Below are positions 1 to 11,275 of a stretch of DNA of 64,000 bases, in pieces; the stretch's first letter is position 1; every line of letters starts with the position of its first letter. The notes beneath the pieces were generated by a model. The model was not told the origin of the DNA and searched no databases. It saw nothing but the letters and a program-made list of their open reading frames with translations. Source of the stretch: Strigamia acuminata. Taxonomy: Eukaryota > Arthropoda > Chilopoda > Geophilomorpha > Linotaeniidae. The DNA lies in the NCBI GenBank assembly GCA_949358305.1, contig OX442318.1, positions 12,940,517-13,004,516 of the forward strand, written 5' to 3'. The position numbers and the translations under genes were made by a program.

Positions 1-3000
1 CAGCAATTCGCAGATGGCCAAAATCTCGCTTTCTGTCGATGACATCGCGACTAATCGTTGTTTTTTGGTTTTCCACGTTATTGTTGTTGATCCAATTTTT
101 ACTATCATCACTGTATGTGATTTTGCATCTTGGGTGACGTTCCAGCTTGCGTCCGCAAATCCTTGTAATTTCCCCTCCTCATTTGAGAAAAACAATCGCA
201 TCTCAATCGTCTTCTTCAGATATCGCATCACTCGTTTGACCGCTCTGAAGTGTAATTGGCGCGGATCTCTTGAATATGCTGACAACGCACTTATTGCGAA
301 TGATATGTCCGGTCGTGATATTATCATCACGTGCATCAGCGATCCTATCATTTGCTGATAAAGTTGTTGGTCAACTCTTTTTGATTTCTCAAAATCATCT
401 AAGTCTTGTCCAGTAGCCATTGGTGTGTTTGCAGTGACTCCGTCCATCAGCTCGTATCTCTTCAAAACATCGTTTATGTATTTTTGTTGACCAATTAGAA
501 TTCCGTTGTCCATTATCGAAATTTCCATTCCCAAAAGAAAATGTACTTCTCCCAAATCAACAATTTCAAAAACTCTTTTTATCTTCTTTAGAATCCGGTC
601 CAATATCTTTTGACTAGTAAACGCTGCCAAAATGTCATCTACGTACACCCCCAGAATAATAAAGTCATTTTTTCTCTTGTAAATATACACACACCTGTCG
701 TTGATTAGTGGTGTCAGGCCAATTTTCTGCAATTCCGTGTCCAGTCTCTCGTTCCAACATCTCCCTGATTGTCTCAGGCCATAAAGGCTTCGTTCAAGTC
801 TGCAAATCAAGTCCTTCTGTTCATATCCCTCCGGCTGCTCCATGAAAATCGTTTCATCAATCAGGCCGTACAGGTAAGCTGTTTTTATGTCAAATTGACG
901 CGTCATCAATTTGTGTTTGGCCACCATGGATAAAATGATGCGGAGTGATTCGACTCTTACAACTGGCGAGAAAGTTTCCGTGTAATCAATGCCTGCTCTC
1001 TGGGAATACCCCACTGCCACCAATCTTGCCTTGTATTTATTTACACTCCTGTCCACGTTGAGTTTTATCCGATAAATCCATTTGCTCTTTATCGTAGTCA
1101 TTTGTTTTTCCTTCTTCACCAATGTCCAAACATTGTTCACGTGCAATGAGTCTATTTCACTATCCATCGCCGTTTTCCATTTTTCTTTTTCGTCGCAATT
1201 TATTGCTTGCTCGTATGTTTCCGGTGTAAATAAGTCGTCAACGCCTTCGAATGCTGCATTCGCTGCCTCAACCGCTGCGTTCACTGCTTCATGTTGTGCT
1301 GCGATGCGCTGTGATCGTCGTACACCTTCTTGTTGCAATTGTTGCTCACGCTGCTCCATTTGTTCCGCGTGTCGCTGCTCGAGCACGGCTTGTGTTGATC
1401 CCCGAGGTCTGCCAATCTGCGCTGGTTGATCTCGTTGCAGCTCTTGTTGTTCATCTTCAACAATCACTGCAGGCTGTTGAGCATTGTTGTCATCGTTAGC
1501 ATTTGTTTCTCCAATTGCCTCGTCTTCGAATTCTTGACAAAAACGCCTATTCTCGTCCGGTTTTGTCAAATTAAAGATGTCCGCCCCTCGAATTTCTTCA
1601 TTAAATTCCACCGTTCTACCTTCTTGTATTTTCTTTTCTGCTGGGACGTAAATCCTAAACGCCTTTCTTTCCGTCGAATATCCCACGAATATTCCGCGTT
1701 TTGCTTTTTGATCAAGCTTTTGCCTCTTCTCTGCTGGGATGTGCAGGAAAGCCTCACAACCAAAAACTCGAAGATGTTTTATTGATTGCTTGCGCTTCAT
1801 CCACATTTCTTCTGGAACTAAATCCCCATTTGGTTTCGTCAAAGTTCGATTTTTCACGTGTATTGACGTTGAAAATGCTTCGGCCCAAAATATTTGCGGT
1901 AGGCCCGATTCCAAAAGTAATGTCCGTGTCGCCTCTATGAGCGTTCGATTCGTACGCTCCGCAATGCCGTTGCTGGCTGCATTAAATGGCACTGTGAGCT
2001 CGTGCAATATGCCTTCATCGTTGCATAAACGTTTAAAATTCTCGTTGACAAACTCGCCTCCGTTGTCGCTTCTAATACGCTTTAATTTGTTCCCCGTTTG
2101 CTTTTCCGCCATTGCTTTAAATGACTTGAAGAAATCAAATGTTTGAGATTTCTCGCTCATGAAATAAGCAAACTTCTTGCGCGTGAAGTCTTCAGTAATT
2201 ACAAAAGCGTACCTGCTTCCTCCCATTGATGGTGTCTTGAATGGTCCAATCAAATCCATGTGTATTAGTTGCAAAACATCATCCGACTGCTTTTCGTTTA
2301 TTCGTTTGTACGGGCTCTTCGTCATTTTTCCGAGTATGCACGCGGTGCATTTCTCCAATGGTGCATTGTTGTATTCCAACCCGTAAACCAATTCCTTGTT
2401 GGTCATCTTGTCGATTGTTCGTTCGTTTGCATGACACAATCGTTTATGCCATATTTCCTTGGTTTGTTTAGTTGTCGTGGCAACCGCATTCGCTTGCTCT
2501 TCTTTTTTCAGTTGCAATAAATACATGGTGCCACACTTCGCTCCCTTTCCAATCGTCTCTCCAATTGGACTATTAATGTCCGCCCAGTTTCCTCTGAATT
2601 GAACGGTGTAGTTCTTTGCCGTCAAGCGCGGAATTGAGAGCAAATTTCCTTTTAGCTCTGGAACAAAGAGCACATCTTGCAGCAAAATCTTCATTGTTGC
2701 TGCTCCGTCGAGTTGACAATCCAAAATTATGCTTCCTTTTCCAGTTGCTAGAAGCTTCACACCTTTCTTGGCTGTGGTTATTGTTGTCTCCATCTCAACA
2801 AACGTTTTAAACAGCTCGCGCTTGCTCGACATATGCACAGAAGCTCCTGAATCTAAAATCCAGTCGTCAAGGTGATCGCTCGATTCCAATTCAACCACTA
2901 GCGCGTGTTGTATTGTTGCAAATTCTACTTCAGCCTGCGCCATTTTTGCCGCCTCCTTTGGTCGTTGCGCCATTTTCGCGGGGCGCTTCTCTGGATGGCG

Positions 3001-3753
3001 CTGCCAACAGTCTTTGGCAATATGGCCACTTTTGCCACACTCATAACAAACAAATTTTGTCCCACCTTTTGTTTTCCTGCCTCCCGAATTTTTTCCGACT
3101 TGTGCCTTGAACGCCACTGTCCCGCTTTCCGTCGCTGCTCCTTTCAAATTAAACGCTGACCATTGGTCCTCCATTTTGAGTTCACGTCGTAATTCTTCAA
3201 TTGTTGCGGCTGCATTCGATCGAAAATTCCTCGCAATGTGGGAAAATCTTGTCACGAGACCACGCGTCACGTACATCATCAATTCGCGATCTTTTATGTC
3301 ACGTCCGACTGCCTTGGCTCTCGATTGAATTGACTTTGCCCTGTTTAAGTAGCTGTCCACTGCTTCGTCGTGTCTCATACGTAATTCGCACAATTCTGCC
3401 GCCGCGTCGATTTGACGTTCCTCCGTCGTTCCGGCGTACAGCGCTTTTAACGCATCCCAAACTTCTTTTGCACTGGTTTTCCCCATGCAATTCGTCGCTT
3501 CCTCGTTCGAAACGGTCAAAATAATGATGCCGAGTGCCTCGTTGTTGTTTTTCACCCAAGTGTTATATTTTATGAGATTATCTGCGTAACCCGGAGCGCC
3601 CACCACCGGTTCTGCCACTGCTGGATCCGTTATCATATTTTTCAAACTCTTAGCTGCTAATAAAGTTCCAACCTTAAACTGCCAGATGAAATAGTTCTCC
3701 GGTGTAAGAAGATCAATCCGATTCAACGAACCGCCCGAAATCGCATCCGCCAT
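1..3753 (-). CDS. Ty1/copia gag-pol polyprotein, partial (runs off the left edge)
   Basis: The minus-strand frame from ATG 3753 down to base 1 has 1251 codons. I checked it triplet by triplet and found no stop, and an in-frame TGA lies just upstream. In order it reads: a copia-type gag; a CCHC knuckle (CYECGKSGHIAKDC, about 3050-3010); an aspartic protease (WILDSGAS, about 2865); an integrase with HHCC and the catalytic blocks HMDLIGPF, RSDNGGEF and NGIAERTNRT (about 2260-1960); a reverse transcriptase with an intact YVDD (634-645); and the start of RNase H ending near MSSTESEI at the edge. Gag and pol are in one frame, as is usual for copia. Every catalytic block inside the window is present, so the copy could be functional. 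The RNase H end and the 3' LTR are outside the window. Confidence 0.92.
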   Translation of the reverse strand, partial: MADAISGGSLNRIDLLTPENYFIWQFKVGTLLAAKSLKNMITDPAVAEPVVGAPGYADNLIKYNTWVKNNNEALGIIILTVSNEEATNCMGKTSAKEVWDALKALYAGTTEERQIDAAAELCELRMRHDEAVDSYLNRAKSIQSRAKAVGRDIKDRELMMYVTRGLVTRFSHIARNFRSNAAATIEELRRELKMEDQWSAFNLKGAATESGTVAFKAQVGKNSGGRKTKGGTKFVCYECGKSGHIAKDCWQRHPEKRPAKMAQRPKEAAKMAQAEVEFATIQHALVVELESSDHLDDWILDSGASVHMSSKRELFKTFVEMETTITTAKKGVKLLATGKGSIILDCQLDGAATMKILLQDVLFVPELKGNLLSIPRLTAKNYTVQFRGNWADINSPIGETIGKGAKCGTMYLLQLKKEEQANAVATTTKQTKEIWHKRLCHANERTIDKMTNKELVYGLEYNNAPLEKCTACILGKMTKSPYKRINEKQSDDVLQLIHMDLIGPFKTPSMGGSRYAFVITEDFTRKKFAYFMSEKSQTFDFFKSFKAMAEKQTGNKLKRIRSDNGGEFVNENFKRLCNDEGILHELTVPFNAASNGIAERTNRTLIEATRTLLLESGLPQIFWAEAFSTSIHVKNRTLTKPNGDLVPEEMWMKRKQSIKHLRVFGCEAFLHIPAEKRQKLDQKAKRGIFVGYSTERKAFRIYVPAEKKIQEGRTVEFNEEIRGADIFNLTKPDENRRFCQEFEDEAIGETNANDDNNAQQPAVIVEDEQQELQRDQPAQIGRPRGSTQAVLEQRHAEQMEQREQQLQQEGVRRSQRIAAQHEAVNAAVEAANAAFEGVDDLFTPETYEQAINCDEKEKWKTAMDSEIDSLHVNNVWTLVKKEKQMTTIKSKWIYRIKLNVDRSVNKYKARLVAVGYSQRAGIDYTETFSPVVRVESLRIILSMVAKHKLMTRQFDIKTAYLYGLIDETIFMEQPEGYEQKDLICRLERSLYGLRQSGRCWNERLDTELQKIGLTPLINDRCVYIYKRKNDFIILGVYVDDILAAFTSQKILDRILKKIKRVFEIVDLGEVHFLLGMEISIMDNGILIGQQKYINDVLKRYELMDGVTANTPMATGQDLDDFEKSKRVDQQLYQQMIGSLMHVMIISRPDISFAISALSAYSRDPRQLHFRAVKRVMRYLKKTIEMRLFFSNEEGKLQGFADASWNVTQDAKSHTVMIVKIGSTTITWKTKKQRLVAMSSTESEILAICELL

Positions 3754-3880
3754 TTTTCACGACGTTCGATTTTCGAATTCCGTCACGTGCGCACTTCGTT
3801 CTCACTCGAATCTTCGAAAAATGTCGTCTGAGTGCCGTGGATACTTCTTTTCGAAGAAAAACCGGCCTTCTGCTACCACT

Positions 3881-4068
3881 TGTTGGTTCCTATTCGGTTC
3901 CACAAAGATTTCGAATGTCCAAGTAATGAAAACACACGTTGTAACGGGAACATAAAATAACACGTCTTTACTTTACGGTAAATTTTACAACAAATCAATT
4001 GCACGTGCATTACGTGCGTGCAACGTTCACACATTTGATAACGTTAAAACTATTGACAATTTGTAACA
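3881..4068 (-). repeat. 5' LTR of the left-edge copia element
   Basis: On the minus strand this segment begins TGTTACAAAT and ends GGAACCAACA, so the ends are TG and CA with TGTT/AACA symmetry. It is followed directly by AGTGGTAGCAGAAGG (3866-3880), which resembles the half-tRNA-iMet primer site used by many copia elements. The left partner is outside the window, so the LTR is inferred from its ends, the primer site and the abrupt break in the gypsy frame at 4068/4069. Confidence 0.65.
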
Positions 4069-6076
4069 ATAGATTAAATCTAACAAGATCGACCGCCTCT
4101 CTTCGGGCGTATGGAACCGGTCTTGGTCGATAAAACACTGGCACTGCGTCTGGTTTAATGTGTAAATCGACCGGAGGACCTGTATAGGTTCCTTGACCCA
4201 TTTCAAAGACTGACCGATATGTGGTCAGTATAAAATCACGGACTTTGTCCGGAGTCAAAGGTCCATTTAAAGATGGACCCAGGGTTTCAATCATGGACAT
4301 GGTCCTTGAACCAGGTATTGCATTAGCTGCAAGGGTTTGTGACTGGTGTCGTGGGTGTATGAGAGAATAACCACAGCCTTGACCATCTGCAGTATGGTCA
4401 AAGCCGGGTAGGATAGCAAAGCGCGCTATCCCCTCCCTGCCCAGTATCAATGGGCCTTCTTGAGTTGTAACTAGAATTGGGGTTTGTAAGGAAACCATAT
4501 TAATGGTCATCATGACCAATATGACACCTAACAAGGGAACTAATCTATGGGGATATGCAAATAATTGAATGTTAGGTGGGTGCACCTTGATGGAAGATGA
4601 GCACTTATTATTTAACACATGAAACTTATCCTCTCCCATGACATTGTATTCAGACCCAGTGTCCACTTGGAATGTCATGGGAATTTGGTTGACCTGGGCC
4701 TGCACAGTCATGGGAGGGAATTTACAATCACTTGACTCTAGAAAGAATAGAGAATTGTCATAATTTACATTTGCATTTTTCTTATTTTCTAGCTTATGAT
4801 AATTGAAGCCAGAATTGATGTATTGGTCTTCTGAAGGCAGAGAAAAAGCTCCATTTGAACTTAAACTGGCACTTGGTAATGTTTGGTTATTATTATTATT
4901 ATTCACAACACTAAAGTTATTTTCCCTTTGCTGCATAGCTGAACTCCATGGCCCTTGACTTGCCATTTGTGCATCAATGTAGTTCATTGGGGCCACACGT
5001 TGCCTAAATCTAGGCTGAGATGTCCCTGGAATCTGAGCTGGCTGGCTTGAAAAGGAAGGTTGATTTCTTGATTGTGTGCCATTTGCAAACCGATTAGGAC
5101 TATTTTGAGTTTGTGTGGCCATTCTAGACACTCTGGCCAGATGTCCAACCTTGCCACAATAGCTGCAAATCGCCTCTCGATGGGGACACACGGCTCTGGC
5201 ATGTTGTTGCCCACAGCCATTGCATGCATAATTAATGTTACCTTGTTTGTTTGTCAATGCAGAAGTCCACGATGGCGGTTGCATTCCATTTGGAAACGTG
5301 CGGCCATCTTGAAACTGCCTTCTTGCACCGCTCTTCTCGTTTCTTTTAGGCCCCATGAAATCTTGACCGCCTCTCCTGCTTGCTTGGAGTTGGAAAACGG
5401 CCGTTTCCGGTGCCGTTTCTGCCGTGGTGACGTTTGACGATGCTGCGCCTGCTTTGAAAACTGCGCTGCCAGTTGAGCCAGCCTGGAAACCAACAGCAAT
5501 GGCGGTGGCTCGTTCGAGAGTGAGTTTGTCCTCTCCCAGCAATTTTTGACGGAGTGGGGCAATTTCGACGCCCCGTACTAGTTGGTCCAGTACGAGCTGT
5601 TCCACTTCCGCTGTGGCGACGGCGCCGCATCTCTCGGCCATTCCACGCAACGTAGCAATATAGGCAGGAATGGATTCTCCTTCTTTCCGAAGCCGGGAAC
5701 CCAACTTGTACCGCTGGACGATGGGCGACGGTGCAGGGGCGTAATGAGAACGAAGAGCGCTCGAAATGGCATCATATGTTTGGTCTTTTACCTTTTTCGG
5801 GTAAAACAAATTGTGCACTAATCCATAGGCCGCCGATCCGATGACGGAGAGGAGGAAAGAGCGCTTTGACGCGTCGGGAATTTGGTTCAGCGACACCAAT
5901 TCCAAGAACTGTTCCTCATACAAATCCCATTCCTCGGCAGAAGAGCCAAGGAACGGGGACGGCGTACCGACGATGGACGATGCCGTGAGAGGAACGGCAG
6001 GCGCCTGTTGCGGTCCTGGAGGAGTTACGCCTGTTTTGACTGGAAGATTGATTACGGATCCGTCCGGGGACGTCAT
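4069..6076 (-). pseudogene. Ty3/gypsy gag-protease, cut off at the start of reverse transcriptase
   Basis: The frame from ATG 6076 encodes a gypsy capsid-type gag (AEEWDLYEEQFLEL near residue 50; RLRKEGESIPAYI near 130), two zinc knuckles (CNGCGQQHARAVC and a second that ends in S instead of the last C), a polyN/Q stretch, and a retroviral-type protease with VDTGSEYNVM. It ends at YRPRPVPYARREAVDL, the first conserved block of the RT domain. At 4068 the copia 5' LTR interrupts it, and the last residues of the open frame are read from the LTR. The rest of pol would lie beyond the left edge, past the copia insertion. The element is therefore older than the copia copy and cannot make its full polyprotein. 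Confidence 0.82.
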
Positions 6077-6231
6077 TCCAACGAAAACCGCAATTGATTG
6101 GCGACCAAACGAACGAAAGTCGCAAAAATCTCAAATTTACTTGCCCAAATGATTGGCGGGGCTCATCCCGAATCTACACACAGGTGAGCAGTGACTTTTC
6201 AAAAAAAAAAATCGCCAGTTCACGACGCCAT

Positions 6232-6507
6232 TGTAGAATCTAACCGTGTTCTACTAAACTTGGCCTAATATTCTTGAGTATGTCTCAACCCTAGCTAGGG
6301 TTGAGGACATGTGAAAGGAGAACCAAATAAAGGTGACTATACTTGTGGGTTTTGAGAGTCGACTGATTTAATGTGTTCAAACAATAAGAGATGTTGCCAA
6401 GGAATTCCCTTGGCAACTTACAATAGTATTGTTGCCAAAGCAACAATGGTGTAAAAGTAAGTACATTGATTATTTGAATTTCGACAGTTAAAATGGCGGA
6501 CACAACA
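6232..6507 (-). repeat. Probable 5' LTR of the gypsy element
   Basis: On the minus strand the segment starts TGTTGTGTCCGCC and ends AGATTCTACA. It is followed at once by TGGCGTCGTGAACTGGC (about 6215-6231), a plausible gypsy primer-binding site. The gag start lies 156 bases further on. Inside are two short palindromes built on TTGCCAAGG and GTTGCTTTGGCAAC. No second LTR copy is visible, so the limits are inferred. Confidence 0.5.
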
Positions 6508-6589
6508 ACTTTGTATAATTTTTTATATAATTTTATATAATTTTGCTTAAAAATTTACAAAAGTTTGCAAAATAAGCTTGTATTCTTTA

Positions 6590-6681
6590 GGCATGTATGA
6601 TGGGTGCACCCCACCAATAATCAGCTCGCGCCCCATCGGTGAGGCACCAGTGAGGCGTGCCTCACCGTTTGGGAAACCCTG
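6590..6681. repeat. Partial end of a hAT-type MITE
   Basis: The stretch ending GTGAGGCGTGCCTCACC then GTTTGGGAAACCCTG matches the right end of the complete hAT-like MITE at 30329-30780. Only this end is recognisable. The remainder of 6508-6870 is AT-rich, with no gene signal apart from the likely minus-strand polyadenylation signal of the NLR gene (AATAAA, near 6798-6803). Confidence 0.55.
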
Positions 6682-6872
6682 TGACTACATTCGAAAAGTC
6701 AGTTTCAAATTCCAGTTAAACATGTCGCTGTTTGAAATATTGCGCATGCCCAGAATATTCCCTCAATGCATGAAATCTAAAAGTGATGACCCTTATTTTA
6801 TTATTAATTTATAATAGGAAGAGTTTATACAGTATTGTTAAGTGATTTTTCAACGTTACATATATTATTTTG

Positions 6873-9813
6873 TTATTTTCTTGTTATAGAAAAAAATTCA
6901 CGAAAATTACACTCAAAAAAATAAAAATGATCATCAATATCCGTTTCATTTTCTACAATTTCAGCGGACAAACTGTGATGCGATATATTATAATTGGAGA
7001 TGATATGGTCAATTTTAATTAATGAAAAACCATATGAAATTAAATGGACCTGATCCCAATATTTGCATTCGAGTCCAGTCATTAAGTCACATATTTCTGA
7101 CTCAGTTGTTTGAGCAAAAGCAAACTCTATTGTTTTTAAATGTGAATACGTTTCCTCCATCCAGCAATCGTTCATGTATTGGAATAGGTTCGACTGACAA
7201 TCAACAACATAAACTCTTTGAAGGATTAGTTTAACAATTGGAAGGTGATGGATGCACTTTGCCATTAATTCCTCATCTTGTATTCGGTTATCTAACTTGA
7301 TGCACAATATTTGCAGGTTCTTGAAAACTGAACTGTTTATCGTTTTCAATTCGATAGCACTTTGCATGCCGAATGAAAAGTGGTGAACATTGTCAAAACC
7401 AGGCCAATCAGGATAATTGTTTATCAAATGATCTATGTCGTTGAAGTGACAACCGAATGAAGACATTGCTCCGTTATCGAATGAATTTTTATCGTTGAAA
7501 GTTAAACTGCAATTTTTTAGAAACAGGTAATCGTAATGCTTAGTTCCACCATTAGTAAGCTCATTTAAGTCAATGGTCATATAGACGAGTTCTAAGCGAG
7601 TCAGATAAGTTGATTGAGCAGCAGCCGAAATAAATTCACTCATGTCCAACTCTTTGTTTCCGAAAAGATGCAGATATTGGACTTGATTATTTTCTACGAG
7701 TTTTGTAACAACTTGCTTTTCACTATCGTTTGTTGTTATAATTCGTAAATAACGATATTTGATACTCTTAAATGCTTCTTCCTTCACTGCCAATTGAAGA
7801 AATTCTTGTGCATCTGGGGAATATGAACACGATAGACGACAAGATCCGAATTGTGGCGATGCCACAAAGTGCAAACACTCACTCAACGTTCCATCGAATG
7901 GAATTTTGCCAGAAAGATATTCTTGCAATTTGCAAGATACATTTGACCATGCGGTAATCGAATGTTTTTGAATAATTACTTCCAAACGAGTAACAATTTC
8001 ACTTGTGAATAATTCTGACGGCACATTTTCTCTAATTTCGATTGTTTTAATTGTGCCGGATTTGATTCCACATTCTACTATTTCTTTAAATACACTTGGA
8101 CTAATGTTACATGTCTTATTACACAGTTCGAAGTTTGGTGGAATAAAATCTTTGAAATATTCACTTTTAGATATTGTGTACACTGAACATTCCGAGAAGA
8201 AGCATACTGTACACTCAATAGAACATTGAAACCAGTGCCTAAATGAATAGATTAGGCACAACAACCGGTCCAAATCATTTGCGACCAAGTTTGCGCTAAA
8301 AGGCATAATTAAAGATGTTCCTTTTGTTTCTAGGAAATGACTGACAATTGGTGTAAAATTGATTTCCATGACTGTAGACTCTCGCAGTTTGAAGACCACC
8401 CAAACAGCAAATGCTGCGGCAAATTCTAAAATTGACAGGTGGAATGGTTCGTAATAACTCGTTGATGTGAAACATGTCATTTGTCTGTGGTATTGTAGAA
8501 AGCCAAGGTTATACATTTCGGTGGTCAAATCATCGCTTTCAAACTCCAAATCATTTTCGGCTATTTTTATAAATGAGAACGCTCCAAAGTCTCGAAGAAG
8601 ATTCTGAAATTCGTTGAGTGATGAGTTGAAACTAAAAAGGTCGAAATCACTGTCGATATCTTCTCCTTGTTTCGCACAGCTGTGCTTCAAAACACAATTG
8701 AACAGGTTTTTATAAAGTTCTGTTTTCGTTGAGAATTGTGCCATGTTTCTGTCGTGTTCAAATATTACTGGTATCACCATTAGAAGTAATGGTGAATCAA
8801 AGATTGTGAGTTTCGATGATATTACCTTATCAATTTGATCGACTTTTTCTGGTGGAATAAATTTGCATAGAAATTTGCGTTTATCATCCTCACTTTGTAT
8901 GCCTAATATTCTGATTTGTTTATCACCGAAGTTTTGGCGCATGGGTTTTGATCCGAACAATTCAGTTTGCTCTTCCTTAGTTAACTCGAATAACCCCGTT
9001 CTGCAAGTCACCACTACGGTAACCTCAGTGAACAGCTGCCGAAACAGTATTTTCATTATTTCTCCTCTTTCTTCCAGCGAGAGTTCATCTAAGCCGTCCA
9101 GAATGAACAGTGTTTCTTTTTCGTGACGATTTATCATTTGAATAACATCGCTGCTACCATTATAACCGCAGGTGATTGCCGTGTCCACAATTACATCTTC
9201 GATGCTTCGTTGTTGAATCTCTCGTAACGGTATAAAGAAAGCTAATTTGAAATTGACGTATTCTTTGTTTGTCGCCCAATCGAATGCTAGCTTGGTTGCC
9301 AGGGTTGTTTTTCCGTACCCGGGCTGCCCTTCGATCAGTATTCGGAGAGGACTTTCATTATCCTTCGGCTTGAAGATTTCTTCCAATTCTATTAATTCGT
9401 TTGACTCCGTGAGTTGTAGTCTTGCATAATGTTCAACCAACGAGAAATCTTGTCCTGTGTTCATCCAGGCAACTTTGGGTAGAGCTAAAGAAGCAGCGTA
9501 GTATCGTTTCAGCTTTTTCTTGAGAGCATCGCACTGTTCTTCGTTGTCAACCATTCGGCAACATGGAGTGATATTTGCTTCGTGCTTGCTCGTATTTGCT
9601 GTAAAATTTGTAAATTTTAGCTTTTATTTTTAATGCTAATGTAGTTTGTCAAGATGATTGAAAACAGTACTAACCTCCTCCGTCTGCTGTGGAAGTAGAT
9701 GGCTTGCTCACGTGTGTTTTAACTTTAACTGTAACATTTTTTGCGTCGTGAATTTGTATAGGAACGTTTCCACTGCCAACGTGCTTTTCATTATTACTGG
9801 TTCTGTTTCCCAT
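6873..9813 (-). CDS. NACHT-domain NLR-like protein, two coding exons
   Basis: Exon 1 (9813-9675) encodes MGNRTS and about 40 polar residues. A 76-bp GT/AG intron (9674-9599) follows, then exon 2 (9598-6873). The phases agree (139 + 2726 bases = 955 codons with stop). A NACHT NTPase follows a helical region: Walker A GQPGYGKTT at about 137-145 and Walker B LFILDGLDEL at about 210-219. The C-terminal 300-400 residues contain irregular leucine-rich stretches (LTRLELVYMTIDL, YDYLFLKNCSLTF, LQILCIKLDNRI). No CARD, PYD, death or TIR domain is seen. The start MGNRTS has Gly2 and Ser6, as in N-myristoylation sites, which suggests membrane attachment. A 3' splice site at 9831-9832, just upstream of the ATG, suggests a further 5'-UTR exon. 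NACHT NLRs are ATP-dependent oligomerising sensors; the ligand and output here are unknown. Confidence 0.85.
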
Positions 9814-9894
9814 CGTTAGAAGTTGAATGTCTGCAAAATAATAATGTATTCTTGCGTGATTGATGAGTATTAGGAATGATAAATATGCACTGGG

Positions 9895-11275
9895 ATGGGA
9901 TACTTGGGTCGAAATGAATAAGGTCGAAACCGGATTTCGACCTTAGTCATTTCGACCTTAGTCATTTCTGTATATGTAATTTCGACCTTATTCATGAATA
10001 AGATCAAAACAGGATTTCGACCTTAGTCATTTCGACCTTATTCATGAATGAGATCGAAATAGGATTTCGACCTTAGTCATTTCGACCCTAGTCATTTCAG
10101 CATATGTAATTTCGACCTTATTCATGAATAAGGTCAAAACTCTAAATTTTTATATGAATAAAGTCAAAAGTCAAAAACTCAAAAACATGATAATTTCCCC
10201 TGAGAATCTCGTGTCTTCTCTCTTTATCTAATCACAATCTAAGAAATGTTTTTTATCACATGTTTTATATTTCAGGAAACCAGAGCTTCTGGAAGAAACT
10301 ATTTCTTATTTTTCTCATTTATTTTGTAAATAAGTAATAAAGTAACCTCATTTTCACCTAAATAAAGTTCTTTTTATTGTGGTATTAATTTAATTTTTTT
10401 TTGAATGTTAATTGGCATTATAAAGTGTGTACACACTGGCCTGATCAAACAATGCAAAAAACACCGCCCAAAACACCGTGTCTGTTAAAAAATGCGCGCC
10501 GGCAGGCTGCTTAGTGCTTAGCGCATTTACCCGGTGCTTCACTGCAGCACACCGACGCTATTTTTTGTTCGGTTTTTCACCTCGTTTTAACTCGTTTTTA
10601 TCATTTTTTTTATTATTTCTTAAGGTTTTTTTCATTTTTAAACCGTTTTTTAAGGTTTTTAATGTTTTTTTCCCATTTTTTTCCGGTTTTTTGATGATTT
10701 TTCAGGTTTTTTTCAAGTTTTAATCAGTTTTTCATGGTTTTTATTATTTTTTTTCGGTTTTAACCGGTGTTTTATCATCTTTTACGTGTTTTTCCAGTTT
10801 TAATAGAGTTTCTTACTATTTTTTACGCTTGTTTTCAGTTTTAATCGTGTTTTCTCGCATTTTCACGCAATCGCCAATTTGACCCATTGCCAAAACGTTC
10901 ATTAGACATTTTCGTATGTTAGAAACGAACACTTGGCGTCATGGAAAAAGAGAGAAGACACGAGATTCTCAGGGGAAATTATCATGTTTTTGAGTTTTTG
11001 AATTTTTGAGTTTCGACTTTATTCATATAAAAATTTAGAGTTTCGACCTTATTCATGAATAAGATCGAAACAGGATTTCGACCTTAGTCATTTCGACCTT
11101 ATTCATGAATAAGGTAGAAACAGCATTTCGACCTTAGTCATTTCGACCCTAGTCATTTCGGTGTACGTAAATTCGACTTTAATCATTTCGTCCAAAGATG
11201 GGATACTTGGGTAGAAATGAATAAGGTCGAAATCCCGTTTCGACCTTATTCATTTCGACCTTAGTATGAAATCCC
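9895..11275. mobile_element. Foldback element with repeated TTTCGACCTTA motif
   Basis: Two arms are reverse complements: about 10020-10225 pairs with about 10950-11170, including the block read as GATAATTTCCCCTGAGAATC on the left. The outer parts are made of the short motif ATTTCGACCTTAGTCATTTC and its complement, and GGGATACTTGGGT occurs near both ends in the same orientation. The loop (about 10380-10900) is T-rich with degenerate GGTTTTTT repeats. There is no coding potential. It lies between the 5' side of the NLR gene and the broken start of the BEL/Pao element. Confidence 0.7.
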
